A stretch of 13,256 nt of DNA from Candidatus Cellulosilyticum pullistercoris (GCA_018883705.1 JAHLFQ010000011.1:1-13256); one strand, 5' to 3'. Positions 1 to 7,549 are shown, numbered from the stretch's first letter. A program made the numbers and translations. The notes: a model not told the origin generated them from the letters alone.

Positions 1-423
1 TTTAACCTTTTTCCTCATAAATCAGTTATGGAAAATCTCATAGAGGCACCTATTCGTGTCCTTAAAGAAAAACCAGAAGAAGCTAGAAAGAAAGCAATGG
101 ATATTTTAAACTTTCTAGAATTAGGTGATAAGGCACAAAATTATCCTTATGAACTTTCAGGAGGACAGAAACAACGTGTAGCTATTGGAAGGGCTTTAGC
201 GTTAAAACCAAAACTTATGTGTTTTGATGAACCTACTTCTGCACTTGATCCAGCACTTACTGGAGAAGTGACTAAACTTATTAAAAGCCTAAGTGGTGAA
301 GGAATGGCTATGCTTATTATCACACATGATATGGAATTTGCTAAAATGGTAGCAGATCGAATTGTATCTATGGACAAAGGAATCATCTTAGAAGAACATA
401 TTTATGACAGGGCGCAAGCATAA
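1..423 (+). CDS. Polar amino-acid ABC transporter ATP-binding protein, 3' part only
   Basis: The open frame runs in from the left edge, so the start and Walker A are outside the window. The first residues, FNLFPHKSVMENL, match the Q-loop region of GlnQ/HisP-type ATPases. The visible signatures come in the expected order: LSGGQKQRVAIGRAL (ABC signature), LMCFDEP (Walker B with catalytic Glu), SALDP (D-loop) and ITHDM (switch His). The protein would energise uptake of a polar amino acid through a membrane permease with a solute-binding protein; these partners are presumably encoded upstream. The C-terminus is odd: family members usually continue about 20-25 residues past the GxIxEEG strand with a PxxERTxxFL element, but here the frame stops after GIILEEHIYDRAQA. 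A terminator follows at once. The substrate cannot be assigned from this fragment. Confidence 0.92.
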   Translation, partial: FNLFPHKSVMENLIEAPIRVLKEKPEEARKKAMDILNFLELGDKAQNYPYELSGGQKQRVAIGRALALKPKLMCFDEPTSALDPALTGEVTKLIKSLSGEGMAMLIITHDMEFAKMVADRIVSMDKGIILEEHIYDRAQA

Positions 424-430
424 AGGTAAG

Positions 431-465
431 AGGGGTATCACGTAAATTTATTTCGTGATACCCCT
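431..465 (+). terminator. Intrinsic terminator after the ABC ATPase gene
   Basis: A 12-bp perfect stem pairs AGGGGTATCACG (431-442) with CGTGATACCCCT (454-465) around an 11-base A/T loop, starting 8 bases after the stop codon. The following tract, CCTATCTT, is only moderately T-rich. The hairpin is clear but termination efficiency is uncertain. Confidence 0.65.
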
Positions 466-541
466 CCTATCTTGAAGAAATATCGGATAAAATAACTAGA
501 GAAAAATATAAATATATGACAGCTACTAAAGGAGGGCTAAA

Positions 542-1045
542 GTGTTAAGGATTAGGCCATTTAAAATAAGTGATGCGCATTTAATGATTAACTGGATTAA
601 GGAAGAACGAGTATTTAAGATGTGGTGTGCAGATAAATTCAATTATCCTTTAACCATAGAGCAATTAAAAGCTTATAAAGATGAATGTGAGCAAAATGAA
701 TTGGAGTGGGTTTTGGTTGCATTAGATGAAAAAGGGATACCTGTGGGCCATTTCTCAATGCGAAGGATAAATTATGAAAAGGAAAGTGTACATTTAGGCT
801 TTATTGTGATAGATGAGAATAAACGTGGACTAGGATATGGAAAGGAAATGGTAGAATTAGCCGTAAAATATGCGTTTGAGTTATTAAAGGTAAAAAGAGT
901 GACACTAGGCGTATATGATGTGAACCTTACTGCCAAGCAGTGCTATGAAAAAGTTGGATTCGTTACAGAAACATACGATGAAGAGAGCTTTACCTATAAG
1001 GATGAAACATGGGGAATGTTTAATATGGCAATAGAACGGAAGTAA
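542..1045 (+). CDS. GNAT-family N-acetyltransferase (RimJ/RimL-like)
   Basis: A 167-residue cytosolic protein of normal single-domain GNAT length that should transfer an acetyl group from acetyl-CoA to an amine. The N-terminus, LRIRPFKISDAHLMINWI, is the usual beta1-alpha1 opening of the RimJ/RimL branch. Motif A lies at about residues 84-110 with the CoA pyrophosphate loop R95-G-L-G-Y-G-K101. Motif B follows as LGVYDVNLTAKQCYEKVGF, the typical region with conserved Asn and Tyr. The GTG start is supported by AAAGGAGGG at 528-536, six bases upstream of the start from its GGAGG core. It stands alone between a terminator and the cca promoter. The acceptor (protein N-terminus, antibiotic or small amine) cannot be predicted from the sequence. 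Confidence 0.85.
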   Translation: MLRIRPFKISDAHLMINWIKEERVFKMWCADKFNYPLTIEQLKAYKDECEQNELEWVLVALDEKGIPVGHFSMRRINYEKESVHLGFIVIDENKRGLGYGKEMVELAVKYAFELLKVKRVTLGVYDVNLTAKQCYEKVGFVTETYDEESFTYKDETWGMFNMAIERK

Positions 1046-1075
1046 AGTTAACAAGCATACAAAATAAATAGGATA

Positions 1076-1084
1076 TGATATAAT
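1076..1084 (+). promoter_or_regulatory. Extended -10 promoter candidate for cca
   Basis: TGATATAAT is a perfect extended -10 element (TGnTATAAT) about 55 bases before the chosen cca start. No good -35 lies at the right distance; a TTAACA at 1048-1053 is too far upstream. This fits an extended -10 sigma-A promoter. Confidence 0.55.
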
Positions 1085-1138
1085 GAAACTAATTAATGTC
1101 AATACTTGAACTAAAGTATGCTTAGAAAGAGGAAAGAA

Positions 1139-2503
1139 ATGCTTACACAATACAATAAACAAATCCCGAAAGAAGCGATTTGTATAATAGATACTATAGA
1201 GAAAGCGGGCTATGAAGCTTATATTGTTGGGGGATGTGTAAGAGACCTTCTTATGGGGAGAACACCTCATGATTGGGATATTACAACATCTGCTAAACCA
1301 GAACAGGTGAAGGAAGTCTTTAGAAGGACCTATGATACAGGTATTAAGCATGGGACAGTAACGGTTATTTTAAATGAGCAGCACTTCGAGGTAACTACTT
1401 ATCGCATTGAAGGTGAATATAAAGATTTTAGACGACCAGAAGAAGTAAGTTTCGTAGAAGATATTACCTTAGATCTATCAAGACGTGACTTTACTATGAA
1501 TGCAATAGCCTATCATCCAGTAAGAGGGTTTGTAGATCCTTATCATGGACAAGAAGCCATTAAAAAAGGGTACATTTCTTCGGTAAGATGTGCTAAGGAG
1601 CGTTTTACAGAAGATGCATTAAGAATATTACGTGCTGTAAGATTTTCTGCTCAGTTAGGATTTTCTATAGATGAAGATACCATTCAAGGCATTGAGGCAT
1701 GTAAAGAACTTTTAACACATATTAGTAAAGAACGTATTAGAGATGAATTCTTAAAAATTTGTGTATCGGATAGACCTACTCATATCAACCTTTTAAGAAA
1801 ACTTGGGTTATTAGAGTATATCATTCCAGAATTCATTAAGACATATGATACACCTCAGAATCATCCACACCATATCTATCATGTGGCACAACATACACTT
1901 GTAGCGATGGAGAATGTAGAGCCTACTATAAGATTAAGACTAACTATGCTACTTCACGATTTAGGAAAGGCATATACACGCACCACTGATAAAAATGGTA
2001 TTGATCATTTTTATAATCATCCTAAGAAATCTGTAGAGCTAGCAGGTAAAATTTTAAGAGAACTTAAATTAGATAATCGTATGATAAAAGAAGTCTCATC
2101 GCTTATTTATTTCCATGACTATCATATCAAGCATACAATAGATAAGATTTATGTTAAGAAGATGCTTATGGAGATCGGGCCAGAACTTTTTGATGAACTC
2201 ATGAAAGTACAATTAGCAGATGCTAGGTCACAAAATCCAGACAAGTTAGAGCCTAAAATCAAAAACATCGAAAAACAAAAGAAATTAAAAGAAGAAGTCA
2301 TGGCAAGTAATGAACCTTATCAAAAGTCTATGCTTGCTATTACTGGATCAGATTTAATGGCAGCAGGTATTCCAAGAGGAAAAGAAATAGGTTGGTTACT
2401 TGATGAAGCCTTAGATAAAGTCATTCGTGATCCATTAGCGAATGAAAAAGATAAATTAATAAGCTATTGTCAGAAAATCTATGGGAATAGAGGAGAAGAA
2501 TAG
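1139..2503 (+). CDS. cca: CCA tRNA nucleotidyltransferase (class II, with HD domain)
   Basis: This enzyme adds or repairs the 3'-terminal CCA of tRNAs from CTP and ATP, in the cytosol. The class II polymerase head shows VGGCVRDLLMG (GG at 31-32), the metal-binding DWD at 45-47, a third carboxylate E84, and RRDFTMNA at 115-122. EDALRILRAVRF (158-169) and then KERIRDEF form the neck and nucleotide-recognition helices. An HD-type domain follows, with HPHHIYHVAQH and LLHDLGK. The length of 454 residues matches Firmicute CCA enzymes that carry an HD domain. I chose ATG 1139 because AAAGAGGA (1126-1133) sits 5 bases before it. An in-frame ATG 21 bases upstream has no ribosome binding site. A closely related poly(A) polymerase is the only real alternative. 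Confidence 0.93.
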   Translation: MLTQYNKQIPKEAICIIDTIEKAGYEAYIVGGCVRDLLMGRTPHDWDITTSAKPEQVKEVFRRTYDTGIKHGTVTVILNEQHFEVTTYRIEGEYKDFRRPEEVSFVEDITLDLSRRDFTMNAIAYHPVRGFVDPYHGQEAIKKGYISSVRCAKERFTEDALRILRAVRFSAQLGFSIDEDTIQGIEACKELLTHISKERIRDEFLKICVSDRPTHINLLRKLGLLEYIIPEFIKTYDTPQNHPHHIYHVAQHTLVAMENVEPTIRLRLTMLLHDLGKAYTRTTDKNGIDHFYNHPKKSVELAGKILRELKLDNRMIKEVSSLIYFHDYHIKHTIDKIYVKKMLMEIGPELFDELMKVQLADARSQNPDKLEPKIKNIEKQKKLKEEVMASNEPYQKSMLAITGSDLMAAGIPRGKEIGWLLDEALDKVIRDPLANEKDKLISYCQKIYGNRGEE

Positions 2504-2514
2504 GAATAGGAATG

Positions 2515-2561
2515 AAAAGGGCGAATCCTTCACTTAAGATAGGTGAAAGATTCGCCCTTTT
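2515..2561 (+). terminator. Strong intrinsic terminator after cca, probably bidirectional
   Basis: A 19-bp stem pairs 2515-2533 with 2543-2561 around a 9-base loop, with one C.A mismatch at 2528/2548; its GC core is GGGCGAATC/GATTCGCCC. The right arm ends in TTTTT and the left arm begins with AAAA, so it could also stop transcripts from the convergent minus-strand gene. Confidence 0.88.
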
Positions 2562-2637
2562 TGGGGTGATTAGTAGGAGCGTTATAGGGATACTATTTAC
2601 CCCTCTACTAAACTATGTTCATAATAGGATATAGACA

Positions 2638-3594
2638 CTAGCCCAGATATTCTGAACTATCTCCATGATATTCTGCATATAAGGCATCAAACTGTGAAAA
2701 ATCAAAGTAAGGAATAGCCACGATGTTATTACTTTCATTTACTGTGGCATAGCAGATATTTTCATCCTCATTGATATTACCAATAGTCAGAGAAAGTGTG
2801 GTACCAGTGTTTAAGTAAATTGTACATTTTAATGAAGGTGCACTAAAACCATAAACATTAAGGACATGATCAGGTGCATTATCTGTAATGAACTGCTCAA
2901 TTTTACTTGTCTGTAAGAAGTGTACAAATTCAGCAGCCAGTAGGTCATTAATGTTATTACTTGTAAAGGTGACTTCATTATCAACTAAACTAGGTGTTAA
3001 GGTTGCTTGAATACTTTTATAGGAAAAAGAAATTTTAGTAACATTGGCTAAATCAAAATCTAAGAGTTGTTTATTTAGCCAATCTGTTTCCTCACTTTTT
3101 AGACTTGTAAAATTGGTGTTTTGCATGGAATAAACGGTATTTGATAGAGGTGCATAAACATAATCAGTTAAGTTATCTATGGCATCTCCCTTAATTAATG
3201 TATATTCATTGCCGTCATGATCATAAAGAGTAAGTTTCGGACAAGTTTCATCAATACCATATTGAGTCAAGCTAGCAGGATTAATTTCAATAACTTCTTC
3301 AAATATAGGTTGTGTGAAATTCTCAAGTATAGAATATATATATAAATCATCAGCGTGTTTGTTGTTTAAGTTAGATAAAACCCATTTATCATTTTGACGA
3401 GTAACTTCAATTTGCTTGCCTCCAATAGAATAAGTTACTTTATTGATAGCTGTTGGTGTCTTCGACCATAGAATAGGAGGAAGCTCGGTTGTGGTCGCTA
3501 GAGACACATTACTTTGAGATTTTTGATAGAAAAATAATATTGAAAATGATAAAACAAATACTAAAATGGGTATTAACCAACCTTTACGCTTCAT
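2638..3594 (-). CDS. Membrane-anchored DUF4340-like protein
   Basis: A 318-residue protein with a signal anchor: a basic MKRKG start and a hydrophobic segment at about residues 7-23. The rest should lie outside the membrane. The exported part has the DUF4340 pattern: a short strand pair ending in NDKWVLSN (W71), a helix rich in acidic residues, YGIDETCPKLTLY (YGI at 112-114), then a GD...YVYAPLSNTVYSM hairpin. A second, more diverged copy seems to occur near the C-terminus (YGFSAPSLKCTIYL, then a strand with ENICYATV). DUF4340 proteins often accompany gliding/GldG-type ABC exporters, but none is encoded here. The ATG is preceded on its strand by GTGAGGTTAGTACA, a weak Shine-Dalgarno sequence. 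Molecular function is unknown. Confidence 0.72.
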   Translation of the reverse strand: MKRKGWLIPILVFVLSFSILFFYQKSQSNVSLATTTELPPILWSKTPTAINKVTYSIGGKQIEVTRQNDKWVLSNLNNKHADDLYIYSILENFTQPIFEEVIEINPASLTQYGIDETCPKLTLYDHDGNEYTLIKGDAIDNLTDYVYAPLSNTVYSMQNTNFTSLKSEETDWLNKQLLDFDLANVTKISFSYKSIQATLTPSLVDNEVTFTSNNINDLLAAEFVHFLQTSKIEQFITDNAPDHVLNVYGFSAPSLKCTIYLNTGTTLSLTIGNINEDENICYATVNESNNIVAIPYFDFSQFDALYAEYHGDSSEYLG

Positions 3595-3638
3595 TGTACT
3601 AACCTCACAAATTTTTGCTATTTTTATATAACATTTGT

Positions 3639-3647
3639 ATTATAACA
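3639..3647 (-). promoter_or_regulatory. Extended -10 promoter candidate for the DUF4340 gene
   Basis: On the minus strand, TGTTATAAT is a perfect extended -10 element 45 bases upstream of the ATG. The upstream region is very A/T-rich with no convincing -35 box. Confidence 0.5.
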
Positions 3648-3798
3648 TAGACTAATAAATATAAAAGTAAAATTTATAACTTCTTATTAAAAAATAAATG
3701 GAAATTAGATATTTTTTTACTCAGCCTATCATATAAATTAAGAGATGAAGTGACATTGAGGGTGACGCAATTGATTTTGTAGGATAGGAGGAGAAGAT

Positions 3799-4791
3799 GT
3801 GAGACCACTATGTAGAGAGTTAACTAGCCAATATGATCTAAACATCAAGAGGTATCAATACGTAAGAAGTAACTACTACTTAGAGACCAATAAAGGCAAA
3901 TTTGCCTTGCGGAAAGTAGATTTAACAAAAGAACAAATAGGCTTTAGCTATGAGGTGGATACACATCTAAGTAGATGTAACTTTAATAACATTAGCAGTA
4001 TTTATGCCACTAAGAAAAAGATGCCTTATGCTATATTAGGAGACGAAGTTTATATTATGCAGGCTTATAAACCATGTGAAGAGACTGACTTTAAGGATTA
4101 TGGTGACTTAAAGGGCATTATTGTAGCTCTTGCAGATTTTCATAAGGTAGCGATTAATATAAGTAGCAAGATAAGAGAGCCTGAAAAGGTAAAGATTCGA
4201 AACATTTATGAGTACTATATGAAAAGGCAGACTGAAAATTATAAGCTTAAGAAAACCATATTATCCCTTAAGCAAAAGTCTAATTTTGAACTTATGTTTC
4301 TTGAAGACTGTGAGGCATATAGATCATTAGAAGAGATAGCACTTAGTAGTATTGATGAGAGCTTAGCATGTAGGCTAATTCAAAATGTAATAGATACAAA
4401 GAGTGTTGGTCATAGAGATTTTACATACCATACAGTAGGTAAGACTGAAGCGGGAGAATACATAATCAGTCAAATAGATGTATGTAACTATGATATTCAA
4501 ATATTAGATTTAGCACAGATTTTAAGCAAAATTATGCAGAAGAATGAATGGAATAAGGGGTTATTATTTAATCTTATTAAAGAATATGATAACAAGAGGA
4601 CCCTTTCAAAGGATGAAATGCGTTTGCTTAAGTTTATGATGATTTACCCTGAAAAATATAACAGCATATGCTTTAAATATATGAGTTCAAAGAGGCGCTG
4701 GAATTATAGTATGTTTGAACAGAAGTGGCAAAATATGTTAAGTTATAAAGATGGTCAGTTGGAAGTTGCTAAGATGATTCAATCTTGGTAA
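3799..4791 (+). CDS. CotS-family spore coat protein with a kinase-like fold
   Basis: A 330-residue protein related to the CotS/CotI/YutH group of aminoglycoside-phosphotransferase-fold spore coat proteins. The N-lobe has strands YYLETNKGKFALRKVD with a Lys in the ATP-lysine position, followed by EVYIMQAYKPCEETDF, which resembles the family hinge. The C-lobe has a catalytic-loop-like HRDFTYHTV (H205-R-D207) and a QIDV element (D227) where the metal-binding DFG-type Asp would be. The usual loop is HGDxxxxN; here the Gly is Arg and the downstream Asn is not obvious, so activity is uncertain. The GTG start follows AGGAGG at 3786-3791 with 7-base spacing; an overlapping ATG at 3797 runs directly into TGA. 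A poor sigma-E-like -10 (CATATAAAT at 3730) lies upstream. The adjacent yabG and sipL support a spore role. Confidence 0.72.
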   Translation: MRPLCRELTSQYDLNIKRYQYVRSNYYLETNKGKFALRKVDLTKEQIGFSYEVDTHLSRCNFNNISSIYATKKKMPYAILGDEVYIMQAYKPCEETDFKDYGDLKGIIVALADFHKVAINISSKIREPEKVKIRNIYEYYMKRQTENYKLKKTILSLKQKSNFELMFLEDCEAYRSLEEIALSSIDESLACRLIQNVIDTKSVGHRDFTYHTVGKTEAGEYIISQIDVCNYDIQILDLAQILSKIMQKNEWNKGLLFNLIKEYDNKRTLSKDEMRLLKFMMIYPEKYNSICFKYMSSKRRWNYSMFEQKWQNMLSYKDGQLEVAKMIQSW

Positions 4792-4815
4792 GAGTGTAGC
4801 AAAATAGGCGAAGAT

Positions 4816-4848
4816 AAAAAGGGGCTGAAGAAAAATCAGCCTTTTTTT
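4816..4848 (+). terminator. Intrinsic terminator after the CotS-like gene
   Basis: GGGGCTGA (4821-4828) pairs with TCAGCC plus two G.U pairs, around a 7-base A-rich loop. The stem extends through A/T pairs into a run of seven T at 4842-4848. This is a typical rho-independent terminator. Confidence 0.88.
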
Positions 4849-4888
4849 ATGGAATAAATTATGGATATAAGCACGATCTATTGTTTGA

Positions 4889-4916
4889 TTGACATTTTAG
4901 GTGAAAAGGTTACAAT
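4889..4916 (+). promoter_or_regulatory. Near-consensus sigma-A promoter for the PEGA-repeat gene
   Basis: A perfect -35 TTGACA (4889-4894) and a 5/6 -10 TACAAT (4911-4916) are separated by 16 bases, 31 bases before the GTG start. This is the best housekeeping promoter in the window and suggests vegetative rather than forespore or mother-cell expression. Confidence 0.78.
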
Positions 4917-4946
4917 GAGACTAGATATATATAAAGGGGTGAAGCG

Positions 4947-6263
4947 GTGAGAAGAAATAACAAGCAGTTTGTAAGAAATATCATCATTACTTCAATAATT
5001 GGACTCAGTATACTTATGATTGTATTATTTGCTGCATTACAAACATATTTAGAAAAATACGAGGAACAAACATACATAGCAAGACAAATAGAAAGTGAAG
5101 TATCAAGTACAGCGATTGAGCTAAATGAAAATAGAATCATATTAATAGAAAAGATCACACAAGATATCATAATGGGCTATGATATTAAGAATAAGAGTAC
5201 ATTTAATAAACCCATTGCTGATACAGCTAGAATTTATGATGCTTATGGAAAGGTTCTACCTATCACACAGATTAAGACGGGGGACATCGTTGAGGTAGAT
5301 TATCAAAATAAGAAGGATTGTATTGTTTCAATAAGTAAATCAGTAGATGTACAAAATTTTAAAAGAATAAGTGGGGTAACTGTAGATAAGACCACAAAGC
5401 AGTTTAATATTGCTGGAACAAGCTACGCTTATACAGATAAGATCATGGTTTTAAATGCAGATAGGTCAGAATCAGATATTGGTAATATAGGACCTTTTGA
5501 TATTGTTAGTATTCAGGAGTTAGATGGCACAGTGTGGAGTGTGACCATAGATGAAGCTTCTGCTAGTCTAAATATGGTAGATTTACCCACACAAAATGGA
5601 CAAATAGAAATAGATTATTCTAGAATTATTCAGTTTAAAGACATTACTGAACCTATAAGGCTTATTCCAGGAGAACATAAAATTGTGATTAAGATGAATG
5701 GTTACGAAACCATTAGTGATAAGATTAGTGTGGTTTCTGGTGAAGTCTATGAAATGTCTCTAGAAAGTGCAGAAATAGCTTATACCACCATCCAACCTTA
5801 CATCAATGCAAAAATTACAGACTATACAATTAAAATAGATGACACGACCTATGAACCTGGAGATGAAATTACGCTTCAGCAGGGAACATACCAAGTTGAA
5901 GTTATAGCCGAAGGGTATGAGAAGTGGGTAAGACAAGTGGATCTCTCAAAAGATGTGTATAAGCTAAGTGTGGCGCTCATACCAATTGAAGAAGAAGCTC
6001 CAGAAGAAAATATAAATCCTATAAGCACTAGTGAAGTGCCTGATAATAGTCGTACCATTGTATTAGATACAGACCCATCAGGTGCAAAGGTATATATTAA
6101 TGGAGCTTATAGTGGGGAAACACCTTATACAGTGACACTTAACAATGGTAGCTATAATGTTTTATTTGAGAAAACAGGTTATATGGTTTATAGTACCACT
6201 ATCTTGTTAGATAGTAGTAATGACCAAAGTACATTCTTATATGCACTTAACGTATCTAATTAA
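4947..6263 (+). CDS. Membrane-anchored PEGA-repeat protein
   Basis: A 438-residue protein with a basic N-terminus (MRRNNKQFVR) and one hydrophobic anchor at about residues 12-31, so most of it should lie outside the membrane. The C-terminal repeat (about 370-425) is a clear PEGA domain: DPSGAKVYINGAYSGETPY, then GSYNVLFEKTGY. Two earlier stretches share the GxHKIVIKMNGYE and GTYQVEVIAEGYEKW pattern and look like diverged copies. An acidic, Pro-containing linker (IPIEEEAPEEN) separates the second from the third. The N-terminal half (about 35-230) has beta-rich segments with GDIVEVDY-like strands that I do not recognise. PEGA domains occur in surface proteins of many bacteria without a defined biochemical role. 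The GTG start follows AAAGGGG at 4933-4939. Function is unknown; the neighbours suggest a cell-envelope or spore-envelope context only. Confidence 0.8.
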   Translation: MRRNNKQFVRNIIITSIIGLSILMIVLFAALQTYLEKYEEQTYIARQIESEVSSTAIELNENRIILIEKITQDIIMGYDIKNKSTFNKPIADTARIYDAYGKVLPITQIKTGDIVEVDYQNKKDCIVSISKSVDVQNFKRISGVTVDKTTKQFNIAGTSYAYTDKIMVLNADRSESDIGNIGPFDIVSIQELDGTVWSVTIDEASASLNMVDLPTQNGQIEIDYSRIIQFKDITEPIRLIPGEHKIVIKMNGYETISDKISVVSGEVYEMSLESAEIAYTTIQPYINAKITDYTIKIDDTTYEPGDEITLQQGTYQVEVIAEGYEKWVRQVDLSKDVYKLSVALIPIEEEAPEENINPISTSEVPDNSRTIVLDTDPSGAKVYINGAYSGETPYTVTLNNGSYNVLFEKTGYMVYSTTILLDSSNDQSTFLYALNVSN

Positions 6264-6267
6264 ATAT

Positions 6268-6314
6268 AAAAGAGGAAGGCGATAGCTAAAAGAAAGCGAA
6301 GTCTTCCTCTTTTT
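6268..6314 (+). terminator. Intrinsic terminator after the PEGA gene
   Basis: AGAGGAAGGC (6271-6280) pairs with GTCTTCCTCT (6301-6310) with one G.U pair, flanked by AAA/TTTT. The 20-base apex contains a small GCT/AGC helix. The right arm runs into TTTTTATAT. Confidence 0.78.
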
Positions 6315-6401
6315 ATATCTTTATCCATAATTTTAGGGAATAGGAAAAGCATAAACTTAATAAACATAATAATAAATACCTGTAAAGAAGGTGGTTAAGC
6401 T

Positions 6402-7415
6402 ATGTTTACCGTAGGAGATTATGTTGTACGGTTATCCTATAAAAGAGATATCTTATTTCGCATAACCTATATTTCACCTAATCAGATCGCTCGGCTAAAA
6501 GGGGTATCTTTTAGAATTGTTGCCGATGCACCACTAGCTGATTTAGAACTTGCAGATGGAATGAGATATACCTCTAAAGAAGATAATGTCATGAATACGA
6601 TTGAAAACACAGTACAGACGATTATAAAGAAGAGAGCAGATGAGCAAAAAGGTAAAAATCCAACCTTTCAAAAGACAGGGACGGTTCTGCATATTGATGG
6701 AGATGCTTTTTACCTTAACTTGTGTCTTAAGTATTATAAGATGTTAGATATTCCAGCTATAGGAGAGCATGTTGCTGAATCAGAACAGCCCAAGAGGATT
6801 AAGCACTTTATAGAAAAATATAATCCAGATATTTTGGTACTTACAGGTCATGATGCCTTAAATAAGAATCATAAGAGTCTCTATGATATTAATGAATATA
6901 GAAATTCATCTTACTTTGTAGAATCAGTAAAGAGAGCTAGAGCAATTAAACCAAGTATGTCAGAGTTAGTTATTTTTGCAGGCGCATGCCAATCTTATTT
7001 TGAAGAAATTCTTGCAGCAGGGGCTGACTTTGCAGCTTCACCGGGAAGAGTCCTTATTCATGCTCTAGATCCTGTGTTTATAGTAGAAAGAATTGCACAA
7101 TGTCCATTTTATAAGGTGCTGACTATAGATGAGGCACTTGAATATACCATTACCAAATTGAAGGGATTAGGTGGTTATGAAGTTCTAGGTAAATGTAGAA
7201 GAGGAGGGCCTGTTTCTAATGAAGAAAAGGATAGTAAAGTCGTAGATGAAGAAGAAAGAACAGAGAAAGTAGAAAAAGTAAATCCAAAGAGAATGACAAA
7301 AGATGAGATAGAAAAAGAACTTTTAAAACCACTTTTTACAGATTCGGCTAGTGAATTTGAAAATAAGATGCAGTCCTATATTAATAAATGCAAGCCACTA
7401 TTTTATAAAGACTAA
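6402..7415 (+). CDS. yabG: Sporulation-specific cysteine protease YabG
   Basis: YabG cleaves spore coat and cortex-associated proteins late in mother-cell development. The N-terminus, MFTVGDYVVRLSYKRDILFRI, is the family's opening beta barrel-like segment. The protease core runs from about residue 85 (GTVLHIDGD). It contains LVLTGHDA with His150 and IFAGACQSYFEE with Cys196, which correspond to the catalytic His and Cys reported for the family. AAGADFAASPGRVLIHALDP and the conserved GKCRRGGP end (to residue 270) complete the usual length of about 270-290. Here 67 more residues follow: a charged Glu/Lys linker and a short predicted helical end (KDEIEKELLKPLF...). AAGAAGGTGG upstream of the ATG supports the start. 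Sigma-K control would be expected, but I see no convincing sigma-K promoter. Confidence 0.92.
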   Translation: MFTVGDYVVRLSYKRDILFRITYISPNQIARLKGVSFRIVADAPLADLELADGMRYTSKEDNVMNTIENTVQTIIKKRADEQKGKNPTFQKTGTVLHIDGDAFYLNLCLKYYKMLDIPAIGEHVAESEQPKRIKHFIEKYNPDILVLTGHDALNKNHKSLYDINEYRNSSYFVESVKRARAIKPSMSELVIFAGACQSYFEEILAAGADFAASPGRVLIHALDPVFIVERIAQCPFYKVLTIDEALEYTITKLKGLGGYEVLGKCRRGGPVSNEEKDSKVVDEEERTEKVEKVNPKRMTKDEIEKELLKPLFTDSASEFENKMQSYINKCKPLFYKD

Positions 7416-7511
7416 AATAAAAGGTAATGAACTATTAGAAAAAAAGTAATAATGTACAAAGGATAAGAATATATATAAGACTAGATAAAGTTAGTCCAAT
7501 TTTGTAAGTGG

Positions 7512-7519
7512 CATACATT
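7512..7519 (+). promoter_or_regulatory. Possible sigma-E-type -10 element upstream of sipL
   Basis: CATACATT fits the sigma-E -10 consensus CATACAnT exactly, 51 bases before the sipL start. SipL is a mother-cell protein, so sigma-E control is expected. The matching -35 (ATA-centred, about 14 bases upstream) is not evident, which keeps the confidence low. Confidence 0.35.
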
Positions 7520-7543
7520 TTAGAGCAGTTACATATATTTGTG

Positions 7544-7549
7544 TATAAT
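7544..7549 (+). promoter_or_regulatory. Consensus TATAAT upstream of sipL
   Basis: A perfect TATAAT lies 20 bases before the sipL ATG and just ahead of its AGGAGGG. No good -35 is found at 16-18 bases, and a start site here would leave a very short leader. It could be chance in A/T-rich DNA. Confidence 0.25.

Noticed and set aside
1118..1138. In-frame upstream ATG for cca at 1118
   Set aside because: It has no ribosome binding site, whereas AAAGAGGA sits at proper distance before ATG 1139, where the family's N-terminus begins.
905..1351. A 148-codon open frame on the minus strand across the end of the acetyltransferase gene and the start of cca
   Set aside because: It is antisense to two well-supported genes, has no recognisable domain and is rich in Phe/Ile/Cys, as expected from reverse reading of A/T-rich coding DNA.
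2571..2626. TAGTAG/CTACTA inverted repeat downstream of the DUF4340 gene as its own terminator
   Set aside because: Only 6 bp pair cleanly and no T-run follows in the minus-strand direction; the strong hairpin at 2515-2561 is the better candidate.
3707..3738. Possible sigma-E promoter for the CotS-like gene (AGATATT, 16 bases, CATATAAAT)
   Set aside because: Both boxes are imperfect and the spacing is about two bases too long, so I did not list it as a feature.
6326..6360. CATA-containing stretches upstream of yabG considered as sigma-K -10 boxes
   Set aside because: Each has at least one mismatch to CATAnnnTA, and no AC -35 core lies at 16-17 bases; in A/T-rich DNA these are expected by chance.
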